Positions 17,146 to 25,253 of a stretch of DNA of 29,401 nt are shown piece by piece (position 1 is the first letter of the stretch; the number at the start of each line of letters is the position of its first letter). Source of the DNA: Lachnospira sp. UBA4346 (GTDB lineage Bacteria; Bacillota; Clostridia; Lachnospirales; Lachnospiraceae). The notes beneath the pieces were generated by a model. The model worked only from the letters and a program-made list of their open reading frames with translations. It was not told the origin of the DNA and ran no database searches. The position numbers were made by a program, and so were the translations under genes. Where the stretch lies: the NCBI GenBank assembly GCA_002394205.1, contig DGTC01000005.1, positions 1-29,401 on the forward strand. Direction: 5' to 3'.

Positions 17146-17173
17146 ATTATAATTCATTTTTGTAAATTGTCAA
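17146..17173 (-). promoter_or_regulatory. promoter of the T-box/transporter transcript
   Basis: The minus strand reads TTGACA (17168-17173), 16 bases, TATAAT (17146-17151). Both hexamers are perfect. Transcription would start about 60 bases before the first T-box Stem I landmark. Confidence 0.75.
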
Positions 17174-17296
17174 CACTTTAAAGCACTAAATTTCATTTAT
17201 TTTTCATTTTAGTCTCAATACACCTAAAATATAATAAATGATGTCTTTTTTATCAGCCTGCCGCATATAGTACTACAAACAATTTATTCAGGTATC

Positions 17297-18232
17297 ATGA
17301 TGTTTACTACAAAATTTCATACATCATCACATTCTCATACTGAAATCCGCTGTACTCTGCTTATTACCGGCGTATTTTTCTGTCTGTGCATCCTTTTATT
17401 CTGCCTAAAAAAAGGAAGCACGCTAACTGCCGTAACAACAAATAACGGGCATGTTTTTGCAAATACAGACACAACGATTGGAAACGGTTCTATCTCCGGT
17501 TCATGCATTGCCGGAAAGAAATGCCTCCCCATCTATTCCGTTGATATGAATAGCCGCATTTCTCATGCAAACACGACTGATTCTAATCTCAACGCATCCG
17601 GTAAATATATCTCCCTCTCTTTTGATGCTGCATGGGGTGCTGATGATACCATCCGAATCCTCGATATTCTTGATGCGCATCATATAAAAGTGACGTTCTT
17701 TATGACCGGCGGCTGGGTTGATTCCTATCCCGATATGGTTCGGGAAATCTATGCCCGCGGACACGACCTTGGCAATCACAGCCAAAACCATAAAAAAATG
17801 AGTACCTTAGATTCTGCTGCGCAGACCGAAGAAATCATGTCTGTCTACCACAAAATTAAAGAACTCACCGGATATGAATCCTTTCTGTTTCGTCCGCCTT
17901 ATGGCGACTATAATAATACATTGATTACAACAACTTACTCTAACAATTACTACCCGATTCAATGGTCTGTTGATTCTCTTGACTGGAAAGATTATGGTGT
18001 GGATTCTATTGTTAAAACTGTAACAAACCACAAGGCACTTGGTAATGGTGCAATCATTTTAATGCACAATGGTGCCAAGTACACCGCTGACGCACTTGAC
18101 ACCATTATTACTACCCTGCAACAGCAAGGATATACATTTATTCCGATTTCCCAGTTAATTATCCGTGAAAACTTTCACATGGATGCAAATGGCACCCAGA
18201 TTGCAGATGATACTACAAACGCTACTGAATAA
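17297..18232 (+). CDS. membrane-anchored polysaccharide deacetylase (NodB/PdaB-like)
   Basis: This 311-residue protein has one N-terminal hydrophobic segment (about residues 18-38), a ~60-residue linker, and a NodB domain (about 105-290). Motifs are SFDAAWGADD (the usual TFDDG region, in the variant form seen in sporulation-type deacetylases), HSQNH (metal-binding histidines), RPPYGDYNN, WSVDSLDWKDY and ILMHNG. Such enzymes remove N-acetyl groups from peptidoglycan or other amino sugars outside the cell. The ribosome binding site is weak (CAGG); a second ATG follows at once at 17300. The 3' end overlaps the convergent DUF4230 gene by 11 bases. Its natural substrate cannot be told from sequence. 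Confidence 0.9.
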   Translation: MMFTTKFHTSSHSHTEIRCTLLITGVFFCLCILLFCLKKGSTLTAVTTNNGHVFANTDTTIGNGSISGSCIAGKKCLPIYSVDMNSRISHANTTDSNLNASGKYISLSFDAAWGADDTIRILDILDAHHIKVTFFMTGGWVDSYPDMVREIYARGHDLGNHSQNHKKMSTLDSAAQTEEIMSVYHKIKELTGYESFLFRPPYGDYNNTLITTTYSNNYYPIQWSVDSLDWKDYGVDSIVKTVTNHKALGNGAIILMHNGAKYTADALDTIITTLQQQGYTFIPISQLIIRENFHMDANGTQIADDTTNATE

Positions 18233-18791
18233 TTAATTCTCTGCCGTCTGTTATAATCGGGCGAATCAAACCCTCAATTACCTTCTTTGCCTGCTCTTTT
18301 GCATGTACTTTTAACTGACTTGTATCCGCATTATTCTTGACATCTTCTTTTGCAAGATTTACAGCCTCTGTCGTATCTTCTTTTCTCGTCCAGTTAAATA
18401 ATGCAAAAGACTCGTCATAGAAGGTAAGATGACTTGTATCAATTTCTGCATCTGCAACCTGTGTCTCCGGAAGTGTTATAATCACCTGCGATGGCGAAAG
18501 TTCTATCTCTACCTTAGACATATCAATCCCTGCCCGAATCGTTGCATGATAAATCATCGAAAAGCTCTTTTTATTAATGAAATTAATTGTACCGTCTGTA
18601 TATCTTACAAAACCTGAATACTCTAACTGTGCCGTTGTCAAATCACTGCAATCTTTCAACGCTTCCTGAATCATCGTAACCGTTACTTCCGGATTATGTT
18701 TCCTATCTATATATCTTGCTGTCTGAAAACCGCCTATAAAACTACCAACAACAAGTAATACCAGTAATAATCCTATAACTTTTTTCTTCAT
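18222..18791 (-). CDS. DUF4230 family membrane-anchored protein
   Basis: This 189-residue protein has an N-terminal membrane anchor (VIGLLLVLLVVGSFIGGFQTA) and an extracellular part with the DUF4230 pattern: an early LTTAQLEYSGFV segment, a central GIDMSKVEIELSPSQVIITLPE strand and a C-terminal helix (AKEQAKKVIEGLIRPI). The function of the family is unknown. AAAGGAG precedes the ATG. It starts 12 bases after the stop of the transglutaminase-like gene, so the two are almost certainly co-transcribed. It ends inside the convergent deacetylase gene, with 11 bases shared and no space for a terminator. Confidence 0.8.
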   Translation of the reverse strand: MKKKVIGLLLVLLVVGSFIGGFQTARYIDRKHNPEVTVTMIQEALKDCSDLTTAQLEYSGFVRYTDGTINFINKKSFSMIYHATIRAGIDMSKVEIELSPSQVIITLPETQVADAEIDTSHLTFYDESFALFNWTRKEDTTEAVNLAKEDVKNNADTSQLKVHAKEQAKKVIEGLIRPIITDGRELIIQ

Positions 18792-18803
18792 TTTGTTCTC
18801 CTT

Positions 18804-21035
18804 TTACACTACTACAACGCCATTTTCAACTTCATAAACAGAATCCTGATATTCTACAATTCCTGAATATGTAAAATTGACCGCTCCATTCGTAAGATAC
18901 CACAAATATCCTGCATTTTCTGCAATTCCCGTAAATGAAAAATCAACTGCTCCATTTGTCACTTTCCACCAGCCATATTCATTGTCTGCCAGTCCCGTGT
19001 ATCCAAAATCGACCGCTCCATTCGTCACTTTCCACCAGCCATATTCGTTGTCTGCCAGTCCTGTGTATCCAAAATCGACCGCCCCATTCGTTACTTTCCA
19101 CCAGCCATATTCATTGTTTGTCAGTCCTGTATAGTTAAAATCAACCGCTCCATTCGTTATCTTCCACCAGCCATATTCATTGTTTGCCAAGCCCGTATAG
19201 TTAAAATCGACCGCTCCATTCGTTACTTTCCACCAGCCATATTCATTGAGTACCACGCCTGTATAATCATAATCTACAGCACCTTCGCTCACATACCACC
19301 AATCTGCGCCTGCATTGATTAATCCTGTATATCCAAAATCGACCATCCCATCCGTTATCTTCCAGTTTCCATATTCATTCGTTGCCAATCCTGTAAATGT
19401 GAAGTCAACCACTCCATTCGTTATCTTCCACCAGCCATGCTCATTGGCTGCAACTCCGGAATATTCTTTGTCAATAACACCAGCTTTGTAATAATACCAG
19501 TTACCATTCTGTGCCTGCTGCACACCATTTTTTGTCAAATCAATTTCTTCCCGTAATAAACTGCCCTTTTTCTGTAAGGAAGTTACTTCTGTTGCTGTCA
19601 ATGCATCTTTCCAGATATATTCTTTTTCTGATGCTCCAAACATCGTTTCTAATACATTTTCAAGGGACGATTTATTCTCAATCTTTTCTACCTGATTACT
19701 TTGATAAAATGCTGTATCTGAAATTTTTTTGAGTGATTTTGGCAGCACAAGTGTTGTAAACTGTCCGTTTGACAATACATAATCTCCCAGACCTGCAACA
19801 CCTTCCGCAACAACAACTGTTTCAAATGAAGCTGCATACATTGTATGCTGCAATGGTGATTGTTCCTTTGCATAAGAATATGTATTTCCAACACCTGTCA
19901 ATGTCAATGTTCCATTTCTGTCATATCCTGCGATAATATCTTTTCCAATTTTCCACTGTGTTTTATCAGCCTGATCACTATAATTATATATACTATCCGG
20001 TTTATACGGACTCCATAACTGGCTTACCGTATGTGCCTTTGAACCATCTCTTTTATCAATTTGCAATAATTCATTTGCGCTAATATCCAAATACTCTGTA
20101 ATTCCAAACGGATACAAATTAGAATCATACGTACAATCCACACAGAACCAATTCTTCTCTAACAGAACAAAATTCCATGCATGACTGTCACTCACAATAA
20201 TAAGTGAATCAATTCCTACTGCATTGCACAAAATCTGAAAAGCCTTGGCATATCCGGCACAAACTGTCTTTCTATGGAAAATACCATAATCCAGCAATCC
20301 GCTAATCACACTCTGATCATAATCACCGCCTTCATAAATAAAAAATTCACAAATCATATCATGAATTTTTTTCTGTCTCAGATAATCTGTCGGCTCCTGT
20401 TCAATGATATGTTTCCATTCTTCAATCTGAATCCGAAACTGCTCTGTATATTCCGCTCTTGTCTGTCCATTTGCAAATAGATCATACACTGCAATTGATA
20501 CGCTTCTAAGTTTTCCAGTTGAAACGGAACGGCTAAATGTCCATGTGTTTCTCAAAAAATAATATTGTGATTCCGACTGATAAAACAGTTCCGCCACAAA
20601 ACGCGCACGATCACTTGTTAAATTTAAATCCTGACAAGGAATATTATCTATATAATATTCATTTCCAAATTTAATATTTGTAATATCTTTGTCTGTATCC
20701 ATATACTGCAATACAACTGTTTCTAATCTGTCGTAAAGAATCTTCTCGTCCTGTGTCAGCTGATTATAATAAAAATCACTAGAATACCGTGTCCATTCCG
20801 ATGCATCCCCAAACTCCATCTGCTGCGGAATATCTGCTATTATCTGATTATCATCAATGGTTTCAATATGTTCTTCAAACTGCTGAAGCTCATATATCAA
20901 TTTATCTGTATTTTTAGCAGACTGTGTGCCCGCATAAACCGTATATGATTGCATAAAGCAGACTGCCAATACCCACATTACGACAATAGCTGCCTGCACC
21001 ATAACACATTTGTATTTCCGGTTAAAATTTCCCAT
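18804..21035 (-). CDS. secreted transglutaminase-like protein with BspA-type LRR and 22-residue Trp/Gly repeats
   Basis: This is a 743-residue protein. I chose ATG 21035 because AAAGGTGG precedes it and the promoter at 21078-21086 would start transcription near 21071, excluding the upstream ATG there. A signal peptide (residues 12-36) is followed by a helical region. The transglutaminase core (about 215-310) has Cys259 (TVCAGYAKAF), His285 (DSHAWNFV) and Asp300 (FCVDCTYD). A short BspA-like leucine-rich stretch (LVLPKSLKKISDTAF) comes next. The C-terminal ~230 residues hold eleven 22-residue repeats, NEYGWWKVTNGAVDFGYTGL-type. These resemble choline/cell-wall-binding repeats and may tether it to the surface. 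Bacterial proteins of this kind may act as proteases or cross-linkers. It is followed by the DUF4230 gene. Confidence 0.85.
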   Translation of the reverse strand: MGNFNRKYKCVMVQAAIVVMWVLAVCFMQSYTVYAGTQSAKNTDKLIYELQQFEEHIETIDDNQIIADIPQQMEFGDASEWTRYSSDFYYNQLTQDEKILYDRLETVVLQYMDTDKDITNIKFGNEYYIDNIPCQDLNLTSDRARFVAELFYQSESQYYFLRNTWTFSRSVSTGKLRSVSIAVYDLFANGQTRAEYTEQFRIQIEEWKHIIEQEPTDYLRQKKIHDMICEFFIYEGGDYDQSVISGLLDYGIFHRKTVCAGYAKAFQILCNAVGIDSLIIVSDSHAWNFVLLEKNWFCVDCTYDSNLYPFGITEYLDISANELLQIDKRDGSKAHTVSQLWSPYKPDSIYNYSDQADKTQWKIGKDIIAGYDRNGTLTLTGVGNTYSYAKEQSPLQHTMYAASFETVVVAEGVAGLGDYVLSNGQFTTLVLPKSLKKISDTAFYQSNQVEKIENKSSLENVLETMFGASEKEYIWKDALTATEVTSLQKKGSLLREEIDLTKNGVQQAQNGNWYYYKAGVIDKEYSGVAANEHGWWKITNGVVDFTFTGLATNEYGNWKITDGMVDFGYTGLINAGADWWYVSEGAVDYDYTGVVLNEYGWWKVTNGAVDFNYTGLANNEYGWWKITNGAVDFNYTGLTNNEYGWWKVTNGAVDFGYTGLADNEYGWWKVTNGAVDFGYTGLADNEYGWWKVTNGAVDFSFTGIAENAGYLWYLTNGAVNFTYSGIVEYQDSVYEVENGVVVV
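18860..19500 (-). repeat. 66-bp coding repeats in the transglutaminase-like gene
   Basis: About ten tandem 66-base units encode the 22-residue repeats. The units between roughly 18950 and 19260 are nearly identical in DNA, and two adjacent ones encode identical protein. This implies recent copying within the array. Repeat number is likely to vary between strains. Confidence 0.85.
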
Positions 21036-21077
21036 ATTACCACCTTTCTGAAATTTGTAGCCGTTTTCCATATATTG

Positions 21078-21086
21078 ATTATATCA
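21078..21086 (-). promoter_or_regulatory. extended -10 promoter for the transglutaminase-like/DUF4230 operon
   Basis: The minus strand reads TGATATAAT, a TG-n-TATAAT extended -10 with a perfect hexamer. The -35 region is poor (TTTCAA at 17 bases). Its position decides the translation start at 21035. Confidence 0.55.
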
Positions 21087-21124
21087 TTCTCTTTCGTTTT
21101 TTGAAAAGTGTATTGTTATATATC

Positions 21125-21898
21125 TTATAGTGGTCTATCGTCCAAAAATACATCCCTATTTTGCTTTAAATATTCCGTTGTAATATCCGCAACACCTCTT
21201 GCTGACAATAATATTGCATGTGCATCTCCAACGTAACCTTTTTTCTCTATTCCATTTTCTAAAAATACTGGTTCCATCTTCCCATAGTATTCTGAAATAC
21301 TAATACCATTTGGCTTAAAATGTTTCTTCATCTGCACAGGTATTTCTATTCCGTCCGATGTCTGAATCGTCAGTGACAAATAATCTTTGGTCAGACGTTC
21401 CTGTATTCCAAACCATTCCTCTACACCATGCATATATGTGTTTCGATTAAATCCTACTCCAAGCAATAGGATTTTTGCATTCTCATCATATAATTTACCA
21501 TATACGCCTTCCCTGCTGCACGGTGTCCTTCTTGTTTCCTCTCCTGCAAGAAATCGTTGAACTCGATGTATATCTTTGCTCCACGCTGCTACGGAATGTG
21601 TTGGATGCAGTGAACGGTATACCCACTCTCGTTTCATAAATAAATTGGGTAATATTCCCACACATGCCGGTTCTGTTTTAGGACAATACACCGGCTGTTG
21701 TTCATTTATCGTTGCCCAGGTATGTGTGGGCAGTACCAACATTCCATCAGAAACTGACTGTATCAATGCATCTAATACTCCATCTGCCCGATTCTCCACT
21801 TCACCGATTGCTTTCATCGACGAATGAACCAAAAGTGTATCTGTTGACTGTACACCTAATTTCTTTATCTGACTATATAATTGATCAATTGTATACAT
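21125..21898 (-). CDS. AAC(3)-family N-acetyltransferase (antibiotic_NAT fold)
   Basis: This 257-residue protein is of normal length for the family. Features include LLVHSSMKAIGEVE near residue 22, LVLPTHTW, the HPTHSVAAW motif near residue 100, SREGVYGKL and GVGFNRNTYMHGVEE. The family is named for aminoglycoside 3-N-acetyltransferases, but many chromosomal members, like YokD of Bacillus, have other or unknown acyl acceptors. Resistance should not be assumed. AAAGGA precedes the ATG. The gene appears monocistronic, between the tRNA-Leu terminator and the transglutaminase-like operon. Confidence 0.85.
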   Translation of the reverse strand: MYTIDQLYSQIKKLGVQSTDTLLVHSSMKAIGEVENRADGVLDALIQSVSDGMLVLPTHTWATINEQQPVYCPKTEPACVGILPNLFMKREWVYRSLHPTHSVAAWSKDIHRVQRFLAGEETRRTPCSREGVYGKLYDENAKILLLGVGFNRNTYMHGVEEWFGIQERLTKDYLSLTIQTSDGIEIPVQMKKHFKPNGISISEYYGKMEPVFLENGIEKKGYVGDAHAILLSARGVADITTEYLKQNRDVFLDDRPL

Positions 21899-22002
21899 AT
21901 CTATTCCTTTCCGTCTGGCATCTGTTTTTACTGCCGGGTATTATCTGTGCATCCTGCAGTGCTTTTTATATTATAAGAATGAAGTTGCCTATCCTACTAT
22001 CA

Positions 22003-22044
22003 TATAAAGAAAAAAAGAGGCTACATTAACTGTAACCTCTTTCA
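22003..22044 (-). terminator. terminator of tRNA-Leu
   Basis: On the minus strand AAAGAGGTTACA / TGTAGCCTCTTT encloses a 5-base loop and is followed by a run of U. It begins just after the tRNA's 3' end. Confidence 0.85.
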
Positions 22045-22124
22045 TGCGGGTGACAGGAATCGAACCTGCACTCTCTCGAACTAGATCCTAAGTCTAGCGC
22101 GTCTGCCAGTTCCGCCACACCCGC
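22045..22124 (-). tRNA. tRNA-Leu (anticodon UAG)
   Basis: The minus strand reads GCGGGTGTGGCGGAACTGGC at its 5' end. The 7-base acceptor stem is closed by CACCCGC, with the long variable arm of a class II tRNA, an anticodon stem CTAGA/TCTAG with loop CTTAGGA (anticodon TAG), and a GGTTCGATTCC T-arm. CCA is not encoded. Confidence 0.95.
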
Positions 22125-22168
22125 GAATATGTCTGTGCTATCTTTATAAAATAACTCACAACATATTC

Positions 22169-22197
22169 AGTATATCAATTAATCTAAATTTTGTCAA
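22169..22197 (-). promoter_or_regulatory. tRNA-Leu promoter
   Basis: The minus strand reads TTGACA (22192-22197), 17 bases, TATACT (22169-22174), with TG one base before the -10. It starts 6 bases beyond the glutathione peroxidase stop, so the tRNA has its own unit. Confidence 0.8.
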
Positions 22198-22202
22198 CCA
22201 TT

Positions 22203-22769
22203 CTAACGATTCAACAATTCTTCAATACGGGCAGATATTTCTTCAAATGAAGCTGTTGGCTCAAATCTTGCGACTACATTACCATCCTGATCAATCAAAA
22301 ACTTCGTAAAGTTCCATTTAATATCCGGTGTATCCTTATAATCCGGATGTGTACGCTCTAATTTACTTTCTATAAATGGTGCTAACGGATGTTCCATATC
22401 AAAGCCTTCAAAACCTTTTTTAGACTTTAAAAACTGAAACAGAGGATGTGCTGTCTCTCCATTCACATCTACTTTATCATAGTGAGAGAATGTTATTCCA
22501 AACTTTGCATCGCAAAATGTCACAATTTCTTCTACTGTTCCCGGTGCCTGATGCTCAAACTGATCACATGGGAACTCTAATAATTCAAATCCCTGTTCTT
22601 CATATTTTTCATACAGATCCTGTAAATCATCATATTGCGGTGTAAATCCACACTGGGTTGCAGTATTTACAATCAATACAACCTTCCCGGCATACTCTGA
22701 CATCGAATGTAATCTGCCTCTTGCATCTTCTGCATCAATTTCATAAAAACTTGCTGGAATATTACTCAT
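22203..22769 (-). CDS. glutathione peroxidase family thiol peroxidase
   Basis: This 188-residue cytoplasmic enzyme reduces peroxides, in bacteria usually with thioredoxin. The peroxidatic residue is Cys40 in NTATQCGFTPQY, where animal enzymes carry selenocysteine. The glutamine in FPCDQF and the Trp/Asn in KWNFTKFLID complete the active site. FPCDQFEHQAPGT differs slightly from the common FPCNQFGGQEPG. GGAGG precedes the ATG and a good promoter lies upstream. In an anaerobe its job is oxygen or peroxide defence. Confidence 0.93.
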   Translation of the reverse strand: MSNIPASFYEIDAEDARGRLHSMSEYAGKVVLIVNTATQCGFTPQYDDLQDLYEKYEEQGFELLEFPCDQFEHQAPGTVEEIVTFCDAKFGITFSHYDKVDVNGETAHPLFQFLKSKKGFEGFDMEHPLAPFIESKLERTHPDYKDTPDIKWNFTKFLIDQDGNVVARFEPTASFEEISARIEELLNR

Positions 22770-22826
22770 AATATACCTCCTTATTTTTTTTATTTTTAAA
22801 TTTACTTATTTATTTTTCTTGATTAT

Positions 22827-22855
22827 ATTTTATACAATTAAATTGCATTTGTCAA
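22827..22855 (-). promoter_or_regulatory. glutathione peroxidase promoter
   Basis: The minus strand reads TTGACA (22850-22855), 17 bases, TAAAAT (22827-22832). A second -10-like TATAAT lies a few bases downstream. The A/T-rich overlap resembles half a PerR site, but not closely enough to call one. Confidence 0.6.
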
Positions 22856-22892
22856 TCTTTTTTTTTCATGCTTCGAGTGTCAAATGTGTTAA

Positions 22893-22935
22893 TAAAAAAC
22901 TCCATCTGAAACACCATTTTGCTTCAGATGAAGTT
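22893..22935 (-). terminator. terminator of the repeat-bearing cysteine peptidase gene
   Basis: The minus-strand arms AACTTCATCTGAA and TTCAGATGGAGTT (13 bases, one G-U pair) flank a 12-base loop and run into TTTTTT. The stem begins about 11 bases after the stop. Confidence 0.85.
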
Positions 22936-22945
22936 CTTTCTAATT

Positions 22946-24214
22946 TTAGCCGAACACTACCTGTCCATTTACAACATTCCATGTTCCATATTCATTTTTT
23001 ACTTTGCCATTCTTTGTAAAGTCAACAGCACCATCTTTCAAATACCACCAGCCATACGCATTTTCAGCAAGCCCGGTAAATGCAAAGTCCACCTGACCGT
23101 TCGTAACCTTCCACCAGCCGTATTCATTGGCAACAATATCATTTCTTGCAAAATCTACCTGGCCATTTTGTATATACCACCAACCGTATTCATTTGCTGC
23201 AAGTCCTGTATAGTCAAAATTCACCTGTCCATTTTCGATTCTCCACCAGCCGTACGCATTGCATGCAACACCTGTATATCCAAAATCCACCTGACCTCTC
23301 GTAACTTTCCACCAGCCATATTCATTGGCAACAACATCCTGTCTCGTAAAATCAACCTTGCCATGATCTACATACCACCAACCATTGGCATTACTTGCAA
23401 GACCTGTAAAGGAATCGTCACGCTTTCCATTGGTAATCTTCACCCAGTCCGTATCATATGCAACTATATCATCTGCACGAAAATCAACTGTACCATTCTG
23501 TACATACCACCATTCAGAACCATTTTGAACCAAACCTGTTACACTTGTATCAATCTGATTATCTTTATAATAGTTCCACGTTCCATCATCTTCCTGACAG
23601 AATCCATTCTTCGGCTGTACTTCTACTGCTGCACTTGTTTTTTTCGTATAAAAACTATCAACATAACCTGCATGCTCATCCAAATACTTCTTTGAAATTA
23701 CTCTGCCCCAGTGTATCATGGAATTATAATTTCCTTCACACACTGTAATTTGCTGTTTCTCCTCATTCACTGTCAAAACAACAACTGAATGAAGGGCATT
23801 TTTCGTAAATCGAATATGATCTCCTGCTTTCAATGCTGCAAGATTTCCATCCCATTCTCTATGTTCTAATTCAAATGCATCTGTATCAAATACATGCTTT
23901 TCGACTGCAAGCATAAACCCATAACAACCACCGCCTGTCATTCCTAGCCTGCTTGCCCCGTTGTAATTAATATATGTTGCAAATATTAAATCTGCATCCG
24001 TCCACGGACGACCTTCTGGATACTCATTCTGAACCTCGTAAATTCTATTCAAAACTTCTTTTTCATCATACTCATCTGTATAACTTGCATATTCCAAAGC
24101 ATATACCTGCTGTAACATTGATGTATTGTCTGCTATTCCAGGCAACACATATACAGTAAATGTACACGCTACCGCAAAAAGTATTTTCATAAATGTTTTT
24201 ATATTTTTCTTCAT
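22946..24214 (-). CDS. secreted papain/NlpC-like cysteine peptidase with 22-residue Trp/Gly repeats
   Basis: This is a 422-residue protein with an N-terminal signal peptide (residues 5-29). The catalytic part (about 50-185) has YPEGRPWTDAD, Cys97 in GGGCYGFML, His142 in ALHSVVVL and a polar residue in CEGNYNSMIHWGR. This arrangement recurs in many uncharacterised Lachnospiraceae surface proteins and suits an amidase/peptidase of the CHAP/NlpC/papain superfamily. The second half carries about ten repeats of the NEYGWWKVTNGQVDFAFTGL type, the same family as in the transglutaminase-like protein at 18804-21035. They alternate TG and nDIV/qDVV endings. AAAGGAG precedes the ATG. It starts 66 bases after tpiA on the same strand. 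The substrate, probably peptidoglycan or protein, is unknown. Confidence 0.82.
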   Translation of the reverse strand: MKKNIKTFMKILFAVACTFTVYVLPGIADNTSMLQQVYALEYASYTDEYDEKEVLNRIYEVQNEYPEGRPWTDADLIFATYINYNGASRLGMTGGGCYGFMLAVEKHVFDTDAFELEHREWDGNLAALKAGDHIRFTKNALHSVVVLTVNEEKQQITVCEGNYNSMIHWGRVISKKYLDEHAGYVDSFYTKKTSAAVEVQPKNGFCQEDDGTWNYYKDNQIDTSVTGLVQNGSEWWYVQNGTVDFRADDIVAYDTDWVKITNGKRDDSFTGLASNANGWWYVDHGKVDFTRQDVVANEYGWWKVTRGQVDFGYTGVACNAYGWWRIENGQVNFDYTGLAANEYGWWYIQNGQVDFARNDIVANEYGWWKVTNGQVDFAFTGLAENAYGWWYLKDGAVDFTKNGKVKNEYGTWNVVNGQVVFG

Positions 24215-24280
24215 GTTCTGCTCCTTTTACCGATGTTTCGCATATGCTTTGTTTTCTACACTTTCTCTAAACGATGGAAC

Positions 24281-25027
24281 TTAATGAAAATGTACAATCT
24301 GTGTAAAGTCTGGTTTCATACTTGCTCCACCAACAAGACCACCGTCAATATCCGGCTGTTCAAATAACTCAGCAGCATTTGCAACATTAACACTTCCGCC
24401 ATAAAGGATTCGTATTGCCTCAGATACTTCTGCCCCATATAATTCTTCCAGATTCTTACGGATGGCAGCGCATACCTCCTGTGCCTGTTTAGTTGTTGCA
24501 ACATGTCCCGTTCCAATTGCCCAGATTGGCTCATATGCCACAACACATTTCTTCGCATCTTCTGACGGAATCTGTGAAAATGCACTTTTAATCTGTTCTT
24601 GAATGAAACGTAATGTAATTCCTTCTTCTCTCTGTTCAATTGTTTCACCACAACAAATAATTGGTGTCAATCCGGCTTCAATTGCTTTACGTGCCTTTTT
24701 ATTCACCAACTGATCTGTTTCTCCGAAATACTGTCTTCTTTCTGAATGACCTAAAATAACATATGACACACCTGCATCTGTCAGCATTTCCGCAGAAATT
24801 TCTCCCGTATATGCACCACGTTCTTCATAGTACATATTTTCAGCTCCTATCTTGGCAGTGCTTCCCTCTAATGCCTGTACTACCGGAACAATATCTATCG
24901 CCGGAACACACAAGACAACATCCACTTCGTCGCTGTCAATTTGCGGACGAAACGCCTCAATCAGCTTCTTTGCCTCACTCGGTGTTAAATTCATTTTCCA
25001 GTTTCCTGCTACGATTTTTCTTCTCAT
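24281..25027 (-). CDS. tpiA: triosephosphate isomerase
   Basis: This 248-residue glycolytic enzyme interconverts dihydroxyacetone phosphate and glyceraldehyde 3-phosphate. The active-site residues are all in place: Asn9 and Lys11 in AGNWKMN, the histidine in ILGHSERR, the glutamate in AYEPIWAIGTG, and the phosphate-binding YGGSV and GGLVGGAS loops. GGGAGG lies 6 bases before the ATG. It stands alone rather than in the usual gap-pgk-tpi-gpm cluster. Confidence 0.97.
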   Translation of the reverse strand: MRRKIVAGNWKMNLTPSEAKKLIEAFRPQIDSDEVDVVLCVPAIDIVPVVQALEGSTAKIGAENMYYEERGAYTGEISAEMLTDAGVSYVILGHSERRQYFGETDQLVNKKARKAIEAGLTPIICCGETIEQREEGITLRFIQEQIKSAFSQIPSEDAKKCVVAYEPIWAIGTGHVATTKQAQEVCAAIRKNLEELYGAEVSEAIRILYGGSVNVANAAELFEQPDIDGGLVGGASMKPDFTQIVHFH

Positions 25028-25206
25028 ACAAACCTCCCTAACAACTCTGCTTTTACAGTTCCTACAGTTTCTTTTTTGTTATTTGTATTTTTTCGAATAT
25101 CGCTCCATGATTTGTTGACTCGTCTGTTTTGTTTATGTATATCCCCCATAATTATCAACATGAAACAAGCACGACTTCGTTAAAAATATAACATAATATA
25201 TATCTT

Positions 25207-25253
25207 AATACAAGGCTTTTTACATGGTATTTTTTGGTAAGCCGCCTCGTATT
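25207..25253 (-). repeat. inverted repeat overlapping the glycosyltransferase stop codon
   Basis: The ten-base arms (25207-25216 and 25244-25253, one G-U pair) flank a 27-base loop with a further small stem. There is no U-run, so it is at best a weak or factor-dependent terminator or a 3'-end stability element. The rest of 25028-25251 has no gene. Confidence 0.45.

Noticed and set aside
18860..19500. Non-coding tandem repeat array
   Set aside because: The 66-base units are in frame and encode Trp/Gly repeats of a secreted protein.
21125..21898. Aminoglycoside resistance gene
   Set aside because: The family match is clear, but chromosomal members often act on other substrates, and there is no mobile-element or resistance context.
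22805..22850. PerR box before glutathione peroxidase
   Set aside because: The A/T-rich stretch is only loosely symmetric and can be explained by two overlapping -10 elements.
22919..23695. A long plus-strand ORF of 258 codons opposite the cysteine peptidase repeats
   Set aside because: It is the antisense of the 22-residue repeat array, which stays open because of repeat composition. It has no ribosome binding site and no recognisable family pattern; the minus-strand gene has signal peptide, catalytic motifs and terminator.
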